Source: Nocardioides iriomotensis
GTDB taxonomy: Bacteria > Actinomycetota > Actinomycetes > Propionibacteriales > Nocardioidaceae
DNA length: 64,000 nt
Assembly (NCBI RefSeq): GCF_004168035.1
Contig: NZ_SDPU01000020.1
Location: forward strand, 124,001 to 188,000
Direction of reading: 5' to 3'
Shown here: positions 17,343 through 25,321 of the stretch, piece after piece
Layout of the letters: each line of letters begins with the position of its first letter
How positions within the stretch are numbered: position 1 is the first letter of the stretch
Translations under genes and position numbers: made by a program
Notes under the pieces: model-generated
Seen by the model: the letters and a program-made list of their open reading frames with translations, nothing else
What the model was told of the DNA's origin: nothing
Databases searched by the model: none

Positions 17343-18218
17343 TCAGATGCCGACCGGGTGCCAGACCGTCTTGGTCTCCAGGAACGCCGTCATCCGGTCG
17401 AGCCCGGGCGCCTCGGTCCAGTCGGGCTCCTCGGCCGCCGCGCGCACGACCCGCTTGAGGTTCTCCGCCGCGGCCACCTCGAGGGCGGTCGGGTCGACGC
17501 CCTCGGCACCCGCGGCGCCCGTGAGGTCGATCGCGTTGACGTCCATGTGGCTCGCCAGCGTCGGTGCCGTGTCGCCGAGCGCGCCGGTGAGCACGTTGAC
17601 CACGCCGCCCGGCACGTCGGAGGTGGCGAGCACCTCGGACAGCGTGATGGCCGGCAGCGGCCGGGTCGCCGAGGTCGCGACGACGACGGTGTTGCCGGTG
17701 ACGATCACCGGTGCGACGACCGAGACCAGGCCGAGCAGCGAGGACTGCTGCGGCGCCAGCACGGCGACGACGCCGGTCGGCTCGGGCACGGAGAAGTTGA
17801 AGTACGGCGCCGCAACCGGGTTGGTGCCGCCGACGACCTGGGCGAGCTTGTCGGCCCAGCCGGCGTACCAGACCAGGCGGTCGACCGACTCGTCGACGGC
17901 GGCCTCGGCCTGCCGCTTGGTGCCACCCTCGGAGCGCTGTACCTCGTCGACGAACTGCGCGCGCCGGCCCTCGAGCACCTCGGCGATCCGGTAGACGACC
18001 TGGCCGCGGTTGTACGGCGTGCGGGCGGACCAGCCGCCGAACGCCTTGCGCGCGGCCACGACGGCGTCGCGGGCGTCCTTGCGGGAGGCGTAGGAGGCGT
18101 TGGCGAGGAACGTGCCCTTGCTGTCCTCGACGACGTACGAGCGGCCCGACTCGGAGCGCGGGAACGCGCCGCCGATGTAGAGCTTGTAGGTCTTGCGAAC
18201 GTCGATGCGGGTGCTCAC
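17343..18218 (-). CDS. Half-length aldehyde dehydrogenase family protein lacking the catalytic Cys
   Basis: 291 aa from GTG 18218, which overlaps the stop of the preceding full-length dehydrogenase (GTGA). It matches the N-terminal, NAD(P)-binding part of aldehyde dehydrogenases (YKLYIGGAFPRSESGRSY, WSARTPYNRGQVVYRIAE, VVNVLTGALGDTAPTLASHMDVNAIDLTG). It ends before the region that would carry the FxxxGQxC nucleophile. It is therefore unlikely to oxidise aldehydes alone. Coupled translation suggests it partners or regulates the full-length enzyme. No frameshift is visible and the C-terminus looks natural, so I keep it as a gene. Confidence 0.85.
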   Translation of the reverse strand: MSTRIDVRKTYKLYIGGAFPRSESGRSYVVEDSKGTFLANASYASRKDARDAVVAARKAFGGWSARTPYNRGQVVYRIAEVLEGRRAQFVDEVQRSEGGTKRQAEAAVDESVDRLVWYAGWADKLAQVVGGTNPVAAPYFNFSVPEPTGVVAVLAPQQSSLLGLVSVVAPVIVTGNTVVVATSATRPLPAITLSEVLATSDVPGGVVNVLTGALGDTAPTLASHMDVNAIDLTGAAGAEGVDPTALEVAAAENLKRVVRAAAEEPDWTEAPGLDRMTAFLETKTVWHPVGI

Positions 18219-19678
18219 TTGAGGTACGCCTCCAGACCGTGGCGGCCGCCCTCGCGGCCGTAACCCGACTCCTTGTAGCCGCCGAACGGGCTGGTCGGGT
18301 CGAACTTGTTGAACGTGTTGGCCCAGACGACGCCGGCCCGGAGCTGGTCGGCCATCCAGAGGATGCGCGAGCCCTTGTCGGTCCAGACGCCGGCGGAGAG
18401 GCCGAACGGGGTGTTGTTGGCCTTCTCGACGGCCTCGGCCGGGGTGCGGAAGGTCAGCACCGACAGCACCGGGCCGAAGATCTCCTCGCGCGCGATGCGG
18501 TGCGCCTGCGAGACGCCGGTGAACACCGTCGGCGGGAACCAGAAGCCGTGGGTCGGCAGCTCGCACGCCGGGCTCCAGCGGCCCGCGCCCTCGGCCTCGC
18601 CGATGTCGGACAGCTCCTTGATCTTGGCGAGCTGCTCGGCGGAGTTGATCGCGCCGACGTCGGTGTTCTTGTCGAGCGGGTCACCCACGCGCAGCGTGGA
18701 CATCCGCCGCTTGAGGCGCTCGAGCACCTCGTCGGCGACGGACTCCTGCACCAGCAGGCGCGAGCCCGCGCAGCAGACGTGGCCCTGGTTGAAGAAGATG
18801 CCGTTGACGATGCCCTCGACGGCCTGGTCGACCGGGGCGTCGTCGAAGACGATGTTGGCGGCCTTGCCGCCGAGCTCGAGCGTGACCTTCTTGTCGGTGC
18901 CGGCGACGGTCTTCGCGATCATCCGGCCGACCTCGGTCGAGCCGGTGAACGCGACCTTGTCGACGTCGGGGTGCGCCACGATCGCCCGGCCGGTCTCGCC
19001 CGCGCCGGTGACGATGTTGACCACGCCCGGCGGCAGGTCGGCCTGCTGGCAGATCTCCGCGAACAGCAGCGCGGTCAGCGGTGTCGTCTCGGCCGGCTTG
19101 AGCACGACGGTGTTGCCGGCGGCCAGGGCCGGGGCGATCTTCCACGACAGCATCAGCAGCGGGAAGTTCCACGGGATGACCTGACCCGCGACGCCGTGCG
19201 CCTTCGGGTCCGGGCCCAGCCCGGCGTACTCGAGCTTGTCGGCCCAGCCGGCGTAGTAGAAGAAGTGCGCCGCGGCGAGCGGGACGTCGACGTCGCGCGA
19301 CTCCTTGATCGGCTTGCCGTTGTCGATCGACTCGAGCACCGCGAGCTCGCGGCCGCGCTCCTGGAGGATCCGGGCGATGCGGAAGAGGTACTTGCCGCGC
19401 TCGCGGCCCGACATGCGCGACCACACGCGGGTGTAGGCGCGCCGCGCGGCCTTGACCGCGAGGTCGACGTCCTCCGCCGAGGCCTCGCTGACCTCGGCCA
19501 GCACCTCCTCGGTCGCGGGGGAGATCGTCTTGAACGTCGTCCCGTCGGTCGGGTCGACGAACTCGCCGTTGATGAAGAGGCCGTACGACGACTTGATGTC
19601 GACGATCGCGCGCGACTCGGGCGCGGGGGCGTACTCGAACGCAGCCGCGGGGCTGCTGGTGGTCTTCTTGGTAGCCAT
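18215..19678 (-). CDS. Aldehyde dehydrogenase, full length
   Basis: 487 aa. It has the NAD fold with VAFTGSTEVGR, the general-base segment VTLELGGKAANIVF (Glu), the nucleophile FNQGHVCCAGSRLLV and the C-terminal FGGYKESGYGREGG. It oxidises an aldehyde to the acid. Next to deoC it could take the acetaldehyde released from deoxyribose 5-phosphate, which is inference from position. It starts 5 nt after deoC ends and overlaps the half-length paralogue. Confidence 0.92.
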   Translation of the reverse strand: MATKKTTSSPAAAFEYAPAPESRAIVDIKSSYGLFINGEFVDPTDGTTFKTISPATEEVLAEVSEASAEDVDLAVKAARRAYTRVWSRMSGRERGKYLFRIARILQERGRELAVLESIDNGKPIKESRDVDVPLAAAHFFYYAGWADKLEYAGLGPDPKAHGVAGQVIPWNFPLLMLSWKIAPALAAGNTVVLKPAETTPLTALLFAEICQQADLPPGVVNIVTGAGETGRAIVAHPDVDKVAFTGSTEVGRMIAKTVAGTDKKVTLELGGKAANIVFDDAPVDQAVEGIVNGIFFNQGHVCCAGSRLLVQESVADEVLERLKRRMSTLRVGDPLDKNTDVGAINSAEQLAKIKELSDIGEAEGAGRWSPACELPTHGFWFPPTVFTGVSQAHRIAREEIFGPVLSVLTFRTPAEAVEKANNTPFGLSAGVWTDKGSRILWMADQLRAGVVWANTFNKFDPTSPFGGYKESGYGREGGRHGLEAYLK

Positions 19679-19683
19679 CGCGA

Positions 19684-20673
19684 TCAGTCCAGGGTGAAGT
19701 AGTCGGGGCCGGAGTAGCGGCCGGTGCGCATCTTGGTCCGCTGCATCAGCAGGTCGTTGAGCAGCGTGGACGCGCCGAAGCGGAACCAGTCGGGGTCGAG
19801 CCAGTCCTGGCCGGCGACCTCGTTGACCGTGACGAGGTACTTGATCGCGTCCTTGGCGGTGCGGATGCCGCCGGCGGGCTTCACGCCGACCATCTGGCCG
19901 GTGAGCTCGCGGTAGTCGCGGACCGCCTCGAGCATGACCATCGTGACGGGCAGCGTCGCGGCCGGCTGCACCTTGCCGGTGGAGGTCTTGATGAAGTGAC
20001 CGCCGGCCATCATCGCCAGCCAGGAGGCACGGCGGACGTTGTCGTAGGTCTGCAGCTCGCCGGTCTCGAAGATGACCTTGAGGTGCGCCGTGCTGCCATC
20101 CGGCCGCGCGCAGGCCTCGCGGACCGCGACGATCTCCTCGAACACCTGCATGTAGCGGCCGGCCAGGAACGCGCCGCGGTCGATGACCATGTCGATCTCG
20201 TCGGCGCCGGCCTCGACGGCGTCCTGGGTGTCCATCAGCTTGATGTCGCGTGCGGCACGGCCGGACGGGAACGCCGTCGCCACCGCCGCGACGTTGACGC
20301 CGCTGTCGCCGAGGACCTCCTTGGCGGTCGCCACCATGTCGGGATAGACGCAGACGGCGGCGACCTGCGGGCAGGTCGGGTCGGCCGGATCCGGCCGCAG
20401 CGCCTTGGAGGCGAGGGCCCGCACCTTGCCGGGGGTGTCCTGCCCCTCCAGCGTGGTGAGGTCGACCATCCGGACCGCCAGGTCGAGCGCGAACGCCTTG
20501 GCGGTGGTCTTGATGGAGCGGGTGCCGAGCGACGCGGCACGGGCCTCGGCCCCGACCTGGTCCACCCCCGGCAGTCCGTGGAGGAATCGACGTAACGAGG
20601 AGTCGGACGAGGTCGCTTCAGCCAGATCGGCCGGGACGCCGTACGAGCTCGTCGTTGAGCTCAGCGTGGTCAC
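19684..20673 (-). CDS. deoC: Deoxyribose-phosphate aldolase
   Basis: 329 aa from GTG 20673, chosen because a TATGCT hexamer lies exactly 7 nt upstream (leaderless pattern); GTG 20679, ATG 20685 and GTG 20694 are alternatives. Cleaves 2-deoxyribose 5-phosphate to acetaldehyde and glyceraldehyde 3-phosphate. Visible motifs are VCVYPDMVATAKEVLG, ADEIDMVIDRGAFLAG, HLKVIFETGEL (Schiff-base Lys region), FIKTSTGKVQPAAT (catalytic Lys) and GVKPAGGIRTAKDA. It is the long DeoC form of about 330 aa. First gene of deoC-aldehyde dehydrogenase-aldehyde dehydrogenase-kinase. Confidence 0.93.
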   Translation of the reverse strand: MTTLSSTTSSYGVPADLAEATSSDSSLRRFLHGLPGVDQVGAEARAASLGTRSIKTTAKAFALDLAVRMVDLTTLEGQDTPGKVRALASKALRPDPADPTCPQVAAVCVYPDMVATAKEVLGDSGVNVAAVATAFPSGRAARDIKLMDTQDAVEAGADEIDMVIDRGAFLAGRYMQVFEEIVAVREACARPDGSTAHLKVIFETGELQTYDNVRRASWLAMMAGGHFIKTSTGKVQPAATLPVTMVMLEAVRDYRELTGQMVGVKPAGGIRTAKDAIKYLVTVNEVAGQDWLDPDWFRFGASTLLNDLLMQRTKMRTGRYSGPDYFTLD

Positions 20674-20680
20674 TCGCACC

Positions 20681-20686
20681 AGCATA
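20681..20686 (-). promoter_or_regulatory. -10 hexamer 7 nt before deoC start
   Basis: TATGCT on the minus strand, then 7 nt, then GTG 20673. The spacing predicts that transcription starts at the start codon. Confidence 0.5.
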
Positions 20687-20738
20687 GGGACCACCGCGCG
20701 TTGTGGGAAAACGAGGCGGGGAAGGCAGAATCGTGCTC

Positions 20739-21404
20739 ATGACCGGTCCCGACGTCAGTCCCGACGCCGCTTCTGCGCGACCTCGACCCGTGGAGCGGTT
20801 CAAGCCGACCAGCGGGCAGGCCCTCGGCTGGTTCGGGCTGGCGTTCGCCGCGCTCGCGCTGGTCTACGTGGTCTGGACCGTCCACACGACGACCGGCGTG
20901 CGGATCGCCCTCGGCGCGGTGTTCTTCGGCACGCTCATCTGGGTGACGCAGGTCCGCCCGCGGGCGACGGCGTACCCGCGGCACGTGGTGCTCAAGAACG
21001 CCGTCCGTGACCATCACGTGCCGCTCGCGGCCGTCGACGAGGTCACGATCGGCCAGACGCTGTCGCTGTGGGTGGGCGACGAGCGCTACAGCTGCATCGG
21101 GATCGGCAACTCCATCCGCGGCGACATGAAGGAGCGTCGCCGCCGGGCGGTCGACGAGGCCGACGTGGGTCGGAGCCGGTTCTCGGAGCTGCGGGCCAAG
21201 GCGGAGCGGGCCAACCTCGACGAGCGGGCGATGAGCTACCAGACCTTCGTCGTCACGCGGCTCGAGGAGCTGGTCGAGACGGCCAAGCGCGAGCTCCGCG
21301 AGCTCGGTCACCAGCCCGGCACCCCACGCCACACGACGGCGTGGCCCGAGGTGGCGCTGCTCGCGGTCAGCGGCCTCGCCTTCGTGGTGTCGCTCTTCCT
21401 GTGA
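20739..21404 (+). CDS. PH-domain-like membrane protein
   Basis: 221 aa from ATG 20739, with CAGAAT 7 nt upstream. Two membrane helices (ALGWFGLAFAALALVYVVWTV, IALGAVFFGTLIWVTQV) are followed by a bacterial PH-like strand pattern (RHVVLKNAVRDHHVPLAAVDEVTIGQTLSLWVGDER). A charged helical stretch comes next, and a C-terminal membrane helix (EVALLAVSGLAFVVSLFL). Function unknown. It is divergent from deoC and convergent with the mutase gene across a palindromic repeat. Confidence 0.75.
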   Translation: MTGPDVSPDAASARPRPVERFKPTSGQALGWFGLAFAALALVYVVWTVHTTTGVRIALGAVFFGTLIWVTQVRPRATAYPRHVVLKNAVRDHHVPLAAVDEVTIGQTLSLWVGDERYSCIGIGNSIRGDMKERRRRAVDEADVGRSRFSELRAKAERANLDERAMSYQTFVVTRLEELVETAKRELRELGHQPGTPRHTTAWPEVALLAVSGLAFVVSLFL

Positions 21405-21467
21405 CGACCGATATCGGTAGTCACAGCGTGACCCAGGGGTCACTCTCGGACTACCGATATCGGTAGT
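21403..21467. repeat. Composite palindromic intergenic repeat, copy 1
   Basis: Two palindromes, GACGACCGATATCGGTAGTC (one mismatch) and GACTACCGATATCGGTAGTC (perfect, 20 bp), flank GTGACCC-AG-GGGTCAC, a 7-bp stem. It fills the whole gap between two convergent genes: the left end overlaps one stop codon and the right end contains the other gene's TGA. It is nearly identical to 56291-56357. Probably a bidirectional terminator or a REP-like dispersed element. Confidence 0.85.
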
Positions 21468-23134
21468 CAGAGCCCCGCGGCCGCGGCGAGGTCGGCCCGG
21501 ATCGCGTCCAACCGTCCGGCGGCGGCGATCCGGGCCGCGTCGACGCCTCCGTCGTCGTCAGAATCGACGGGTACGACGACCTCCAGGTAGGCCTTGATCT
21601 TGGGCTCGGTGCCCGACGGCCGCACGATCACCCGCGCCCGCTCGGCGAGCCGGTAGCGCAGCCCGTCGGTCGGCGGCAGGTCGGCGCTGCCGGCGGCGAG
21701 GTCGTCGACCTGCTCGACGGTCAGCCCACCCAGCGACGACGGCGGCGTGGTGCGCAGCCGCGCCATCGCGTCCTTGATCTGCGCGAGGTCGGTGACCCGC
21801 ACCGAGAGCTGGTCGGTGGCGAACAGGCCGTGCTCGCGGGCGATGTCGTCGAGCCGGTCGACGAGGGTGCGGCCTTCCGCCTTGAGCTCGGCGGCGAGCT
21901 CGACGACGCGCAGCAGCGCGGACACCCCGTCCTTGTCGCGCACGAGGGCGGGGGCGACGCAGTAGCCGAGCGCCTCCTCGTAGCCGAACGCGATCCCGTC
22001 GACGCGGGCGATCCACTTGAAGCCGGTGAGCGTCTCGGCGTGCGGCTGCCCGTGTGCGTCCGCCAGGACGCCGAGCAACGAGGACGAGACGATCGAGGCG
22101 GCGTAGACGCCCTCGGTGCCGCGGCGCAGCAGGAAGTCCGCGAGCAGCGCGCCCACCTCGTCGCCGCGCAGCATCCGCCAGCCGTGCGGGCCGGGGACCG
22201 CGACGGCGCAGCGGTCGGCGTCGGGGTCGTTGGCGACGACCAGGTCGGCTCCGACCTCGGCGGCCAGCTCCATCGCGAGGTCCATCGCGCCGGGCTCCTC
22301 CGGGTTCGGGAACGCGACGGTGGGGAAGTCGGGGTCGGGCTCGGCCTGCGCGGTCGTGACGTGCGGCGCCGGGAAGCCCGCACGCTCCAGCACCAGGCCG
22401 ACGGACTCGCCGCCGACGCCGTGCAAGGGCGTGTAGACCGTGGTGATGTCGCGCGGGCCGCCGGGGGCGACGAGCTCGGCCGTGTCGGCGAGGTAGGACT
22501 CCAGCAGGTCGTCGCCGAGGACGTCCCAGCCCTCGCCCCGGGGTACGTCGGCGACAGCGCCGACGGCGGCGATCCGCTCGGCGATCCCGGCGTCGGCGGG
22601 CGGCACGATCTGGCTGCCGTCGCCGAGGTACACCTTGTAGCCGTTGTCCTGCGGCGGGTTGTGCGACGCCGTGACCATCACGCCGGCGACGCAGCCGAGC
22701 TTGCGGATCGCGTAGGCGAGCACGGGCGTCGGCAGCGGCCGCGGCAGCACCAGCGCGCGCAGCCCGGCGCCGCGCATGACGGCCGCGGTGTCCTCGGCGA
22801 ACACGTCGGAGCTGTAGCGGGCGTCGTAGCCGATCACGACGGCGTCCTCGGGGCCGGCCCCGTTGTCCTTCAGGTACGCCGCGAGACCGGCCGCGGCGCG
22901 GATCACGACGACCCGGTTCATCCGGTTGGGGCCGCCGCCCAGCGCGCCGCGCAGGCCCGCCGTACCGAACTCGAGGGTGCCGTCGAACCGGTCCGCGAGG
23001 TCGGCTGCCGCGTCGCCGTCGGGGTCCGCAGCGACCGCGGTGACGAGGGCCTCGACCTCGGCGCGGGTGGTGGCGTCGGGGTCGTCGGCCGCCCAGGCGC
23101 GTGCGCGGGCGAGCAGGTCGGACTGGTCGGTCAT
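21467..23134 (-). CDS. Phosphosugar mutase (phosphoglucomutase/phosphopentomutase type)
   Basis: 555 aa from ATG 23134, with TAGTGT 7 nt upstream. Alpha-D-phosphohexomutase family: early TAGLRG (FGTAGLRGALGGGPNRMN), the phosphoserine loop VTASHNPPQDNGYK, the metal loop NDPDADR and the C-terminal phosphate-binding RPSGTEPKIKAY. The size and family resemble the PGM2/PMM-like group that includes phosphopentomutases. Between deoC and punA, conversion of (deoxy)ribose 1- to 5-phosphate is the likely role, joining the two enzymes. Confidence 0.9.
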   Translation of the reverse strand: MTDQSDLLARARAWAADDPDATTRAEVEALVTAVAADPDGDAAADLADRFDGTLEFGTAGLRGALGGGPNRMNRVVVIRAAAGLAAYLKDNGAGPEDAVVIGYDARYSSDVFAEDTAAVMRGAGLRALVLPRPLPTPVLAYAIRKLGCVAGVMVTASHNPPQDNGYKVYLGDGSQIVPPADAGIAERIAAVGAVADVPRGEGWDVLGDDLLESYLADTAELVAPGGPRDITTVYTPLHGVGGESVGLVLERAGFPAPHVTTAQAEPDPDFPTVAFPNPEEPGAMDLAMELAAEVGADLVVANDPDADRCAVAVPGPHGWRMLRGDEVGALLADFLLRRGTEGVYAASIVSSSLLGVLADAHGQPHAETLTGFKWIARVDGIAFGYEEALGYCVAPALVRDKDGVSALLRVVELAAELKAEGRTLVDRLDDIAREHGLFATDQLSVRVTDLAQIKDAMARLRTTPPSSLGGLTVEQVDDLAAGSADLPPTDGLRYRLAERARVIVRPSGTEPKIKAYLEVVVPVDSDDDGGVDAARIAAAGRLDAIRADLAAAAGL

Positions 23135-23141
23135 GGTCCGA

Positions 23142-23147
23142 ACACTA
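23142..23147 (-). promoter_or_regulatory. -10 hexamer 7 nt before the phosphosugar mutase start
   Basis: TAGTGT on the minus strand, 7 nt before ATG 23134; leaderless spacing. Confidence 0.45.
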
Positions 23148-23172
23148 GGACGTGTCGCCGCCGGCGACCGAC

Positions 23173-23973
23173 TCACAACGCGGGTCGGTAGAACCGCTCG
23201 GTGACGAACGGCCCGCCGACGTGGGCGGCCTCGACCTCGTCCTCGGCGCGGTCGGGCACGTCGGCGGCGTGCGCCTCCGCGTCGTCCTCGGGCCGGTAGC
23301 CGAGGGCGTGACCGGGCTCGAGGTCCCACCAGCCGCGCGTGTTGGCGGAGATGCCGTAGACGACCGAGAAGCCCGGCGCCGGTGCGCTGATCGCGGCGTC
23401 GACCAGGCGGACCGCGTCGTCGTGGGAGAGCCAGGTGGAGAGGCCGCGGCGGGTCTCCGGCTGCGGCAGGAACGACCCGATGCGCAGCGCCACCGCGTCG
23501 ATGCCGTGCCGGTCGACGTACAGGCTGAGGAGCGCCTCCGCCGCGACCTTGGCGACGCCGTAGAACGTGTCCGGCCGCGGGCGTACGTCGGTCGTCAGCA
23601 GGTCGCTGCGCGGCGTGCGGCCGACCGCGTGGTTGCTGCTGGCGTACACGAACCGGTCGACGCCGTGCCGGACCATCGCGTCGAGCAGCGCCGCGGTGCT
23701 GACCACGTGGCTGTCGAGCTCGTCGGTCAGCGACGCCTCGTCCGCCCGGCCGGCGAAGTGCACGACCGCCTCCACGCCGCCGGAGCGGGCGAGGTCGGCG
23801 AACACCGCCTCGACGGCGTCGGGATCGGTGCAGTCGACGGCGTACCACGCGGTGTCGGAGCCGTCGGGCGCCGTGCTGCGGTCGAGACCGATCACCTCGT
23901 GGCCGAGGGCGGTCAGGCCGGGGAGCAGGACGGTGCCGATGCTGCCGGCCGCGCCGGTGACGAGGACGCGCAC
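23173..23973 (-). CDS. NAD-dependent epimerase/dehydratase family protein
   Basis: 266 aa. N-terminal VTGAAGSIG dinucleotide motif, DCTDPDAVEAVF, VVHFAGRAD, then YASSNHAVG and the catalytic YGVAK (Tyr-x-x-x-Lys). The SSNHAVG segment recalls uronate dehydrogenases, but the substrate cannot be fixed from sequence. The gene sits 8 nt downstream of punA and upstream of the mutase, so it may be cotranscribed with punA. Confidence 0.82.
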   Translation of the reverse strand: MRVLVTGAAGSIGTVLLPGLTALGHEVIGLDRSTAPDGSDTAWYAVDCTDPDAVEAVFADLARSGGVEAVVHFAGRADEASLTDELDSHVVSTAALLDAMVRHGVDRFVYASSNHAVGRTPRSDLLTTDVRPRPDTFYGVAKVAAEALLSLYVDRHGIDAVALRIGSFLPQPETRRGLSTWLSHDDAVRLVDAAISAPAPGFSVVYGISANTRGWWDLEPGHALGYRPEDDAEAHAADVPDRAEDEVEAAHVGGPFVTERFYRPAL

Positions 23974-23981
23974 GGCGGCCC

Positions 23982-24788
23982 TCAGACCTTCGGGACGATC
24001 GCGCCGAGCAGCTCACCCATGCGGGTGGCCGCGGCCCGGCCGGCCTCGAGCACCTCCTCGTGGTTGAGCGCCTCACCGGTCATGCCGGCGGCCAGGTTGG
24101 TGACCAGCGAGATGCCGAGCACCTCCATGCCGGCCTCGCGGGAGGCGATCGCCTCGAGCACGGTGGACATGCCGACCAGGTCGCCGCCGATCGTGCGGAC
24201 CATCCGGATCTCGGCGGGGGTCTCGTAGTGCGGCCCGGTGAACTGGACGTAGACGCCCTCGTCGAGGCTCGGGTCGACCTCCTGGCACAGCGTGCGCAGG
24301 CGGGAGCTGTAGAGGTCGGTCAGGTCGACGAAGTTCGCGCCCTCGATCGGTGAGGTCGCGGTGAGGTTGATGTGGTCGCTGATCAGGACCGGCGTGCCGG
24401 GCGTCCAGGTGTCCTTGAGCCCGCCGCAGCCGTTGGTGAGCACCATGACGTCGCAGCCGGCGGCGGCCGCGGTGCGGACACCGTGCACGACCGCGCGGAC
24501 GCCGCGGCCCTCGTAGAAGTGGGTGCGGCCCAGGAACACAAGGAGGTTCTTGTCGCCCGCGCGGACCGACCGGATCTTGCCGGCGTGCCCCTGCACGGCC
24601 GAGGCGGAGAAGCCGGGGAGGTCGGTGGTGGACAGCTCGGCGGTCGCCTCGCCGAGGGCGTCGACGGCCGGGAGCCAGCCCGAGCCCATCACGAGTGCGA
24701 CGTCGTGCTTGTCGACGCCGGTCAGCTCGCGGAGCCGGTCGGCGGCCTGGGCGGCCAGCTGCTGAGGTTCGCCTGCGGGGTTGCTCAC
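23982..24788 (-). CDS. punA: Purine-nucleoside phosphorylase
   Basis: 268 aa from GTG 24788, with TACGCT 6 nt upstream. Phosphorolysis of (deoxy)inosine and (deoxy)guanosine to base and sugar 1-phosphate. Trimeric PNP family motifs are VMGSGW (phosphate loop), GRTHFYEG, VLTNGCGGL, HINLTATSP, FTGPHYETPAEIRM and VGMSTVLEAIASREAGM. The purine-site Asn is in LVTNLAAGM. It supplies the mutase and deoC with sugar phosphates. Confidence 0.95.
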   Translation of the reverse strand: MSNPAGEPQQLAAQAADRLRELTGVDKHDVALVMGSGWLPAVDALGEATAELSTTDLPGFSASAVQGHAGKIRSVRAGDKNLLVFLGRTHFYEGRGVRAVVHGVRTAAAAGCDVMVLTNGCGGLKDTWTPGTPVLISDHINLTATSPIEGANFVDLTDLYSSRLRTLCQEVDPSLDEGVYVQFTGPHYETPAEIRMVRTIGGDLVGMSTVLEAIASREAGMEVLGISLVTNLAAGMTGEALNHEEVLEAGRAAATRMGELLGAIVPKV

Positions 24789-24794
24789 GCGGTG

Positions 24795-24800
24795 AGCGTA
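24795..24800 (-). promoter_or_regulatory. -10 hexamer 6 nt before punA start
   Basis: TACGCT on the minus strand, 6 nt before GTG 24788; leaderless spacing. Confidence 0.45.
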
Positions 24801-24804
24801 GTCG

Positions 24805-25257
24805 TCAGTGACCGATGCTCCGACAGGGCCGGTTGCGCAGCGCCTCGACGTAGTCGGCCGGCGCGTCGGCCGCGTCGGCGGCCTCGGCGAGGATCCCGAG
24901 GTACGACGCGGAGGGGAGTCCGCCCTCGTAGGCGTCGAGCACGTACGCCCACGCCACCTGCTCGCCGAGCATCGTGGTCACTCGGACCTTTGTCTTGCGG
25001 TAGAGGCCCGTGTCGGCGCTCTCCCACCCGTCGAGCGTCGACTCGTCCTCCTCGGTGACGTCGTACACCGCGACGAAGACCTGCTCCAGCGGGTCCTCGA
25101 CGATGGTCGCCAGCGCGCCGTCCCAGCCGAGGTCCTCGCCGCCGAACGTGAGCCGCCAGCCGAGCAGCCAGCCCGTCGTGCGCAGGATCGAGTGCGGGCA
25201 GCGCTCCATCATGCGGTGGGGGTCCAGGTTGGACCCGTACGCGGCGTACAGGGGCAC
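24805..25257 (-). CDS. Gamma-glutamylcyclotransferase-like protein
   Basis: 150 aa from GTG 25257, with TACGCT 6 nt upstream. The N-terminal YAAYGSNLDPHRMMERCP is the substrate-binding YGSN loop of the GGCT fold. RLTFGGEDLGWDGALATIVEDP and VYDVTEEDESTLDGWE complete the barrel, with an acidic candidate catalytic residue in the latter. It could cyclise a gamma-glutamyl compound; the real substrate is unknown. Confidence 0.85.
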   Translation of the reverse strand: MPLYAAYGSNLDPHRMMERCPHSILRTTGWLLGWRLTFGGEDLGWDGALATIVEDPLEQVFVAVYDVTEEDESTLDGWESADTGLYRKTKVRVTTMLGEQVAWAYVLDAYEGGLPSASYLGILAEAADAADAPADYVEALRNRPCRSIGH

Positions 25258-25263
25258 GCGCCG

Positions 25264-25269
25264 AGCGTA
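25264..25269 (-). promoter_or_regulatory. -10 hexamer 6 nt before the GGCT-like gene
   Basis: TACGCT on the minus strand, 6 nt before GTG 25257; leaderless spacing. Confidence 0.45.
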
Positions 25270-25321
25270 GTGGCTGGACCGCCGCCTCCCGGGGAACCGC
25301 CCGGATGCGAGAATCAGGCAC

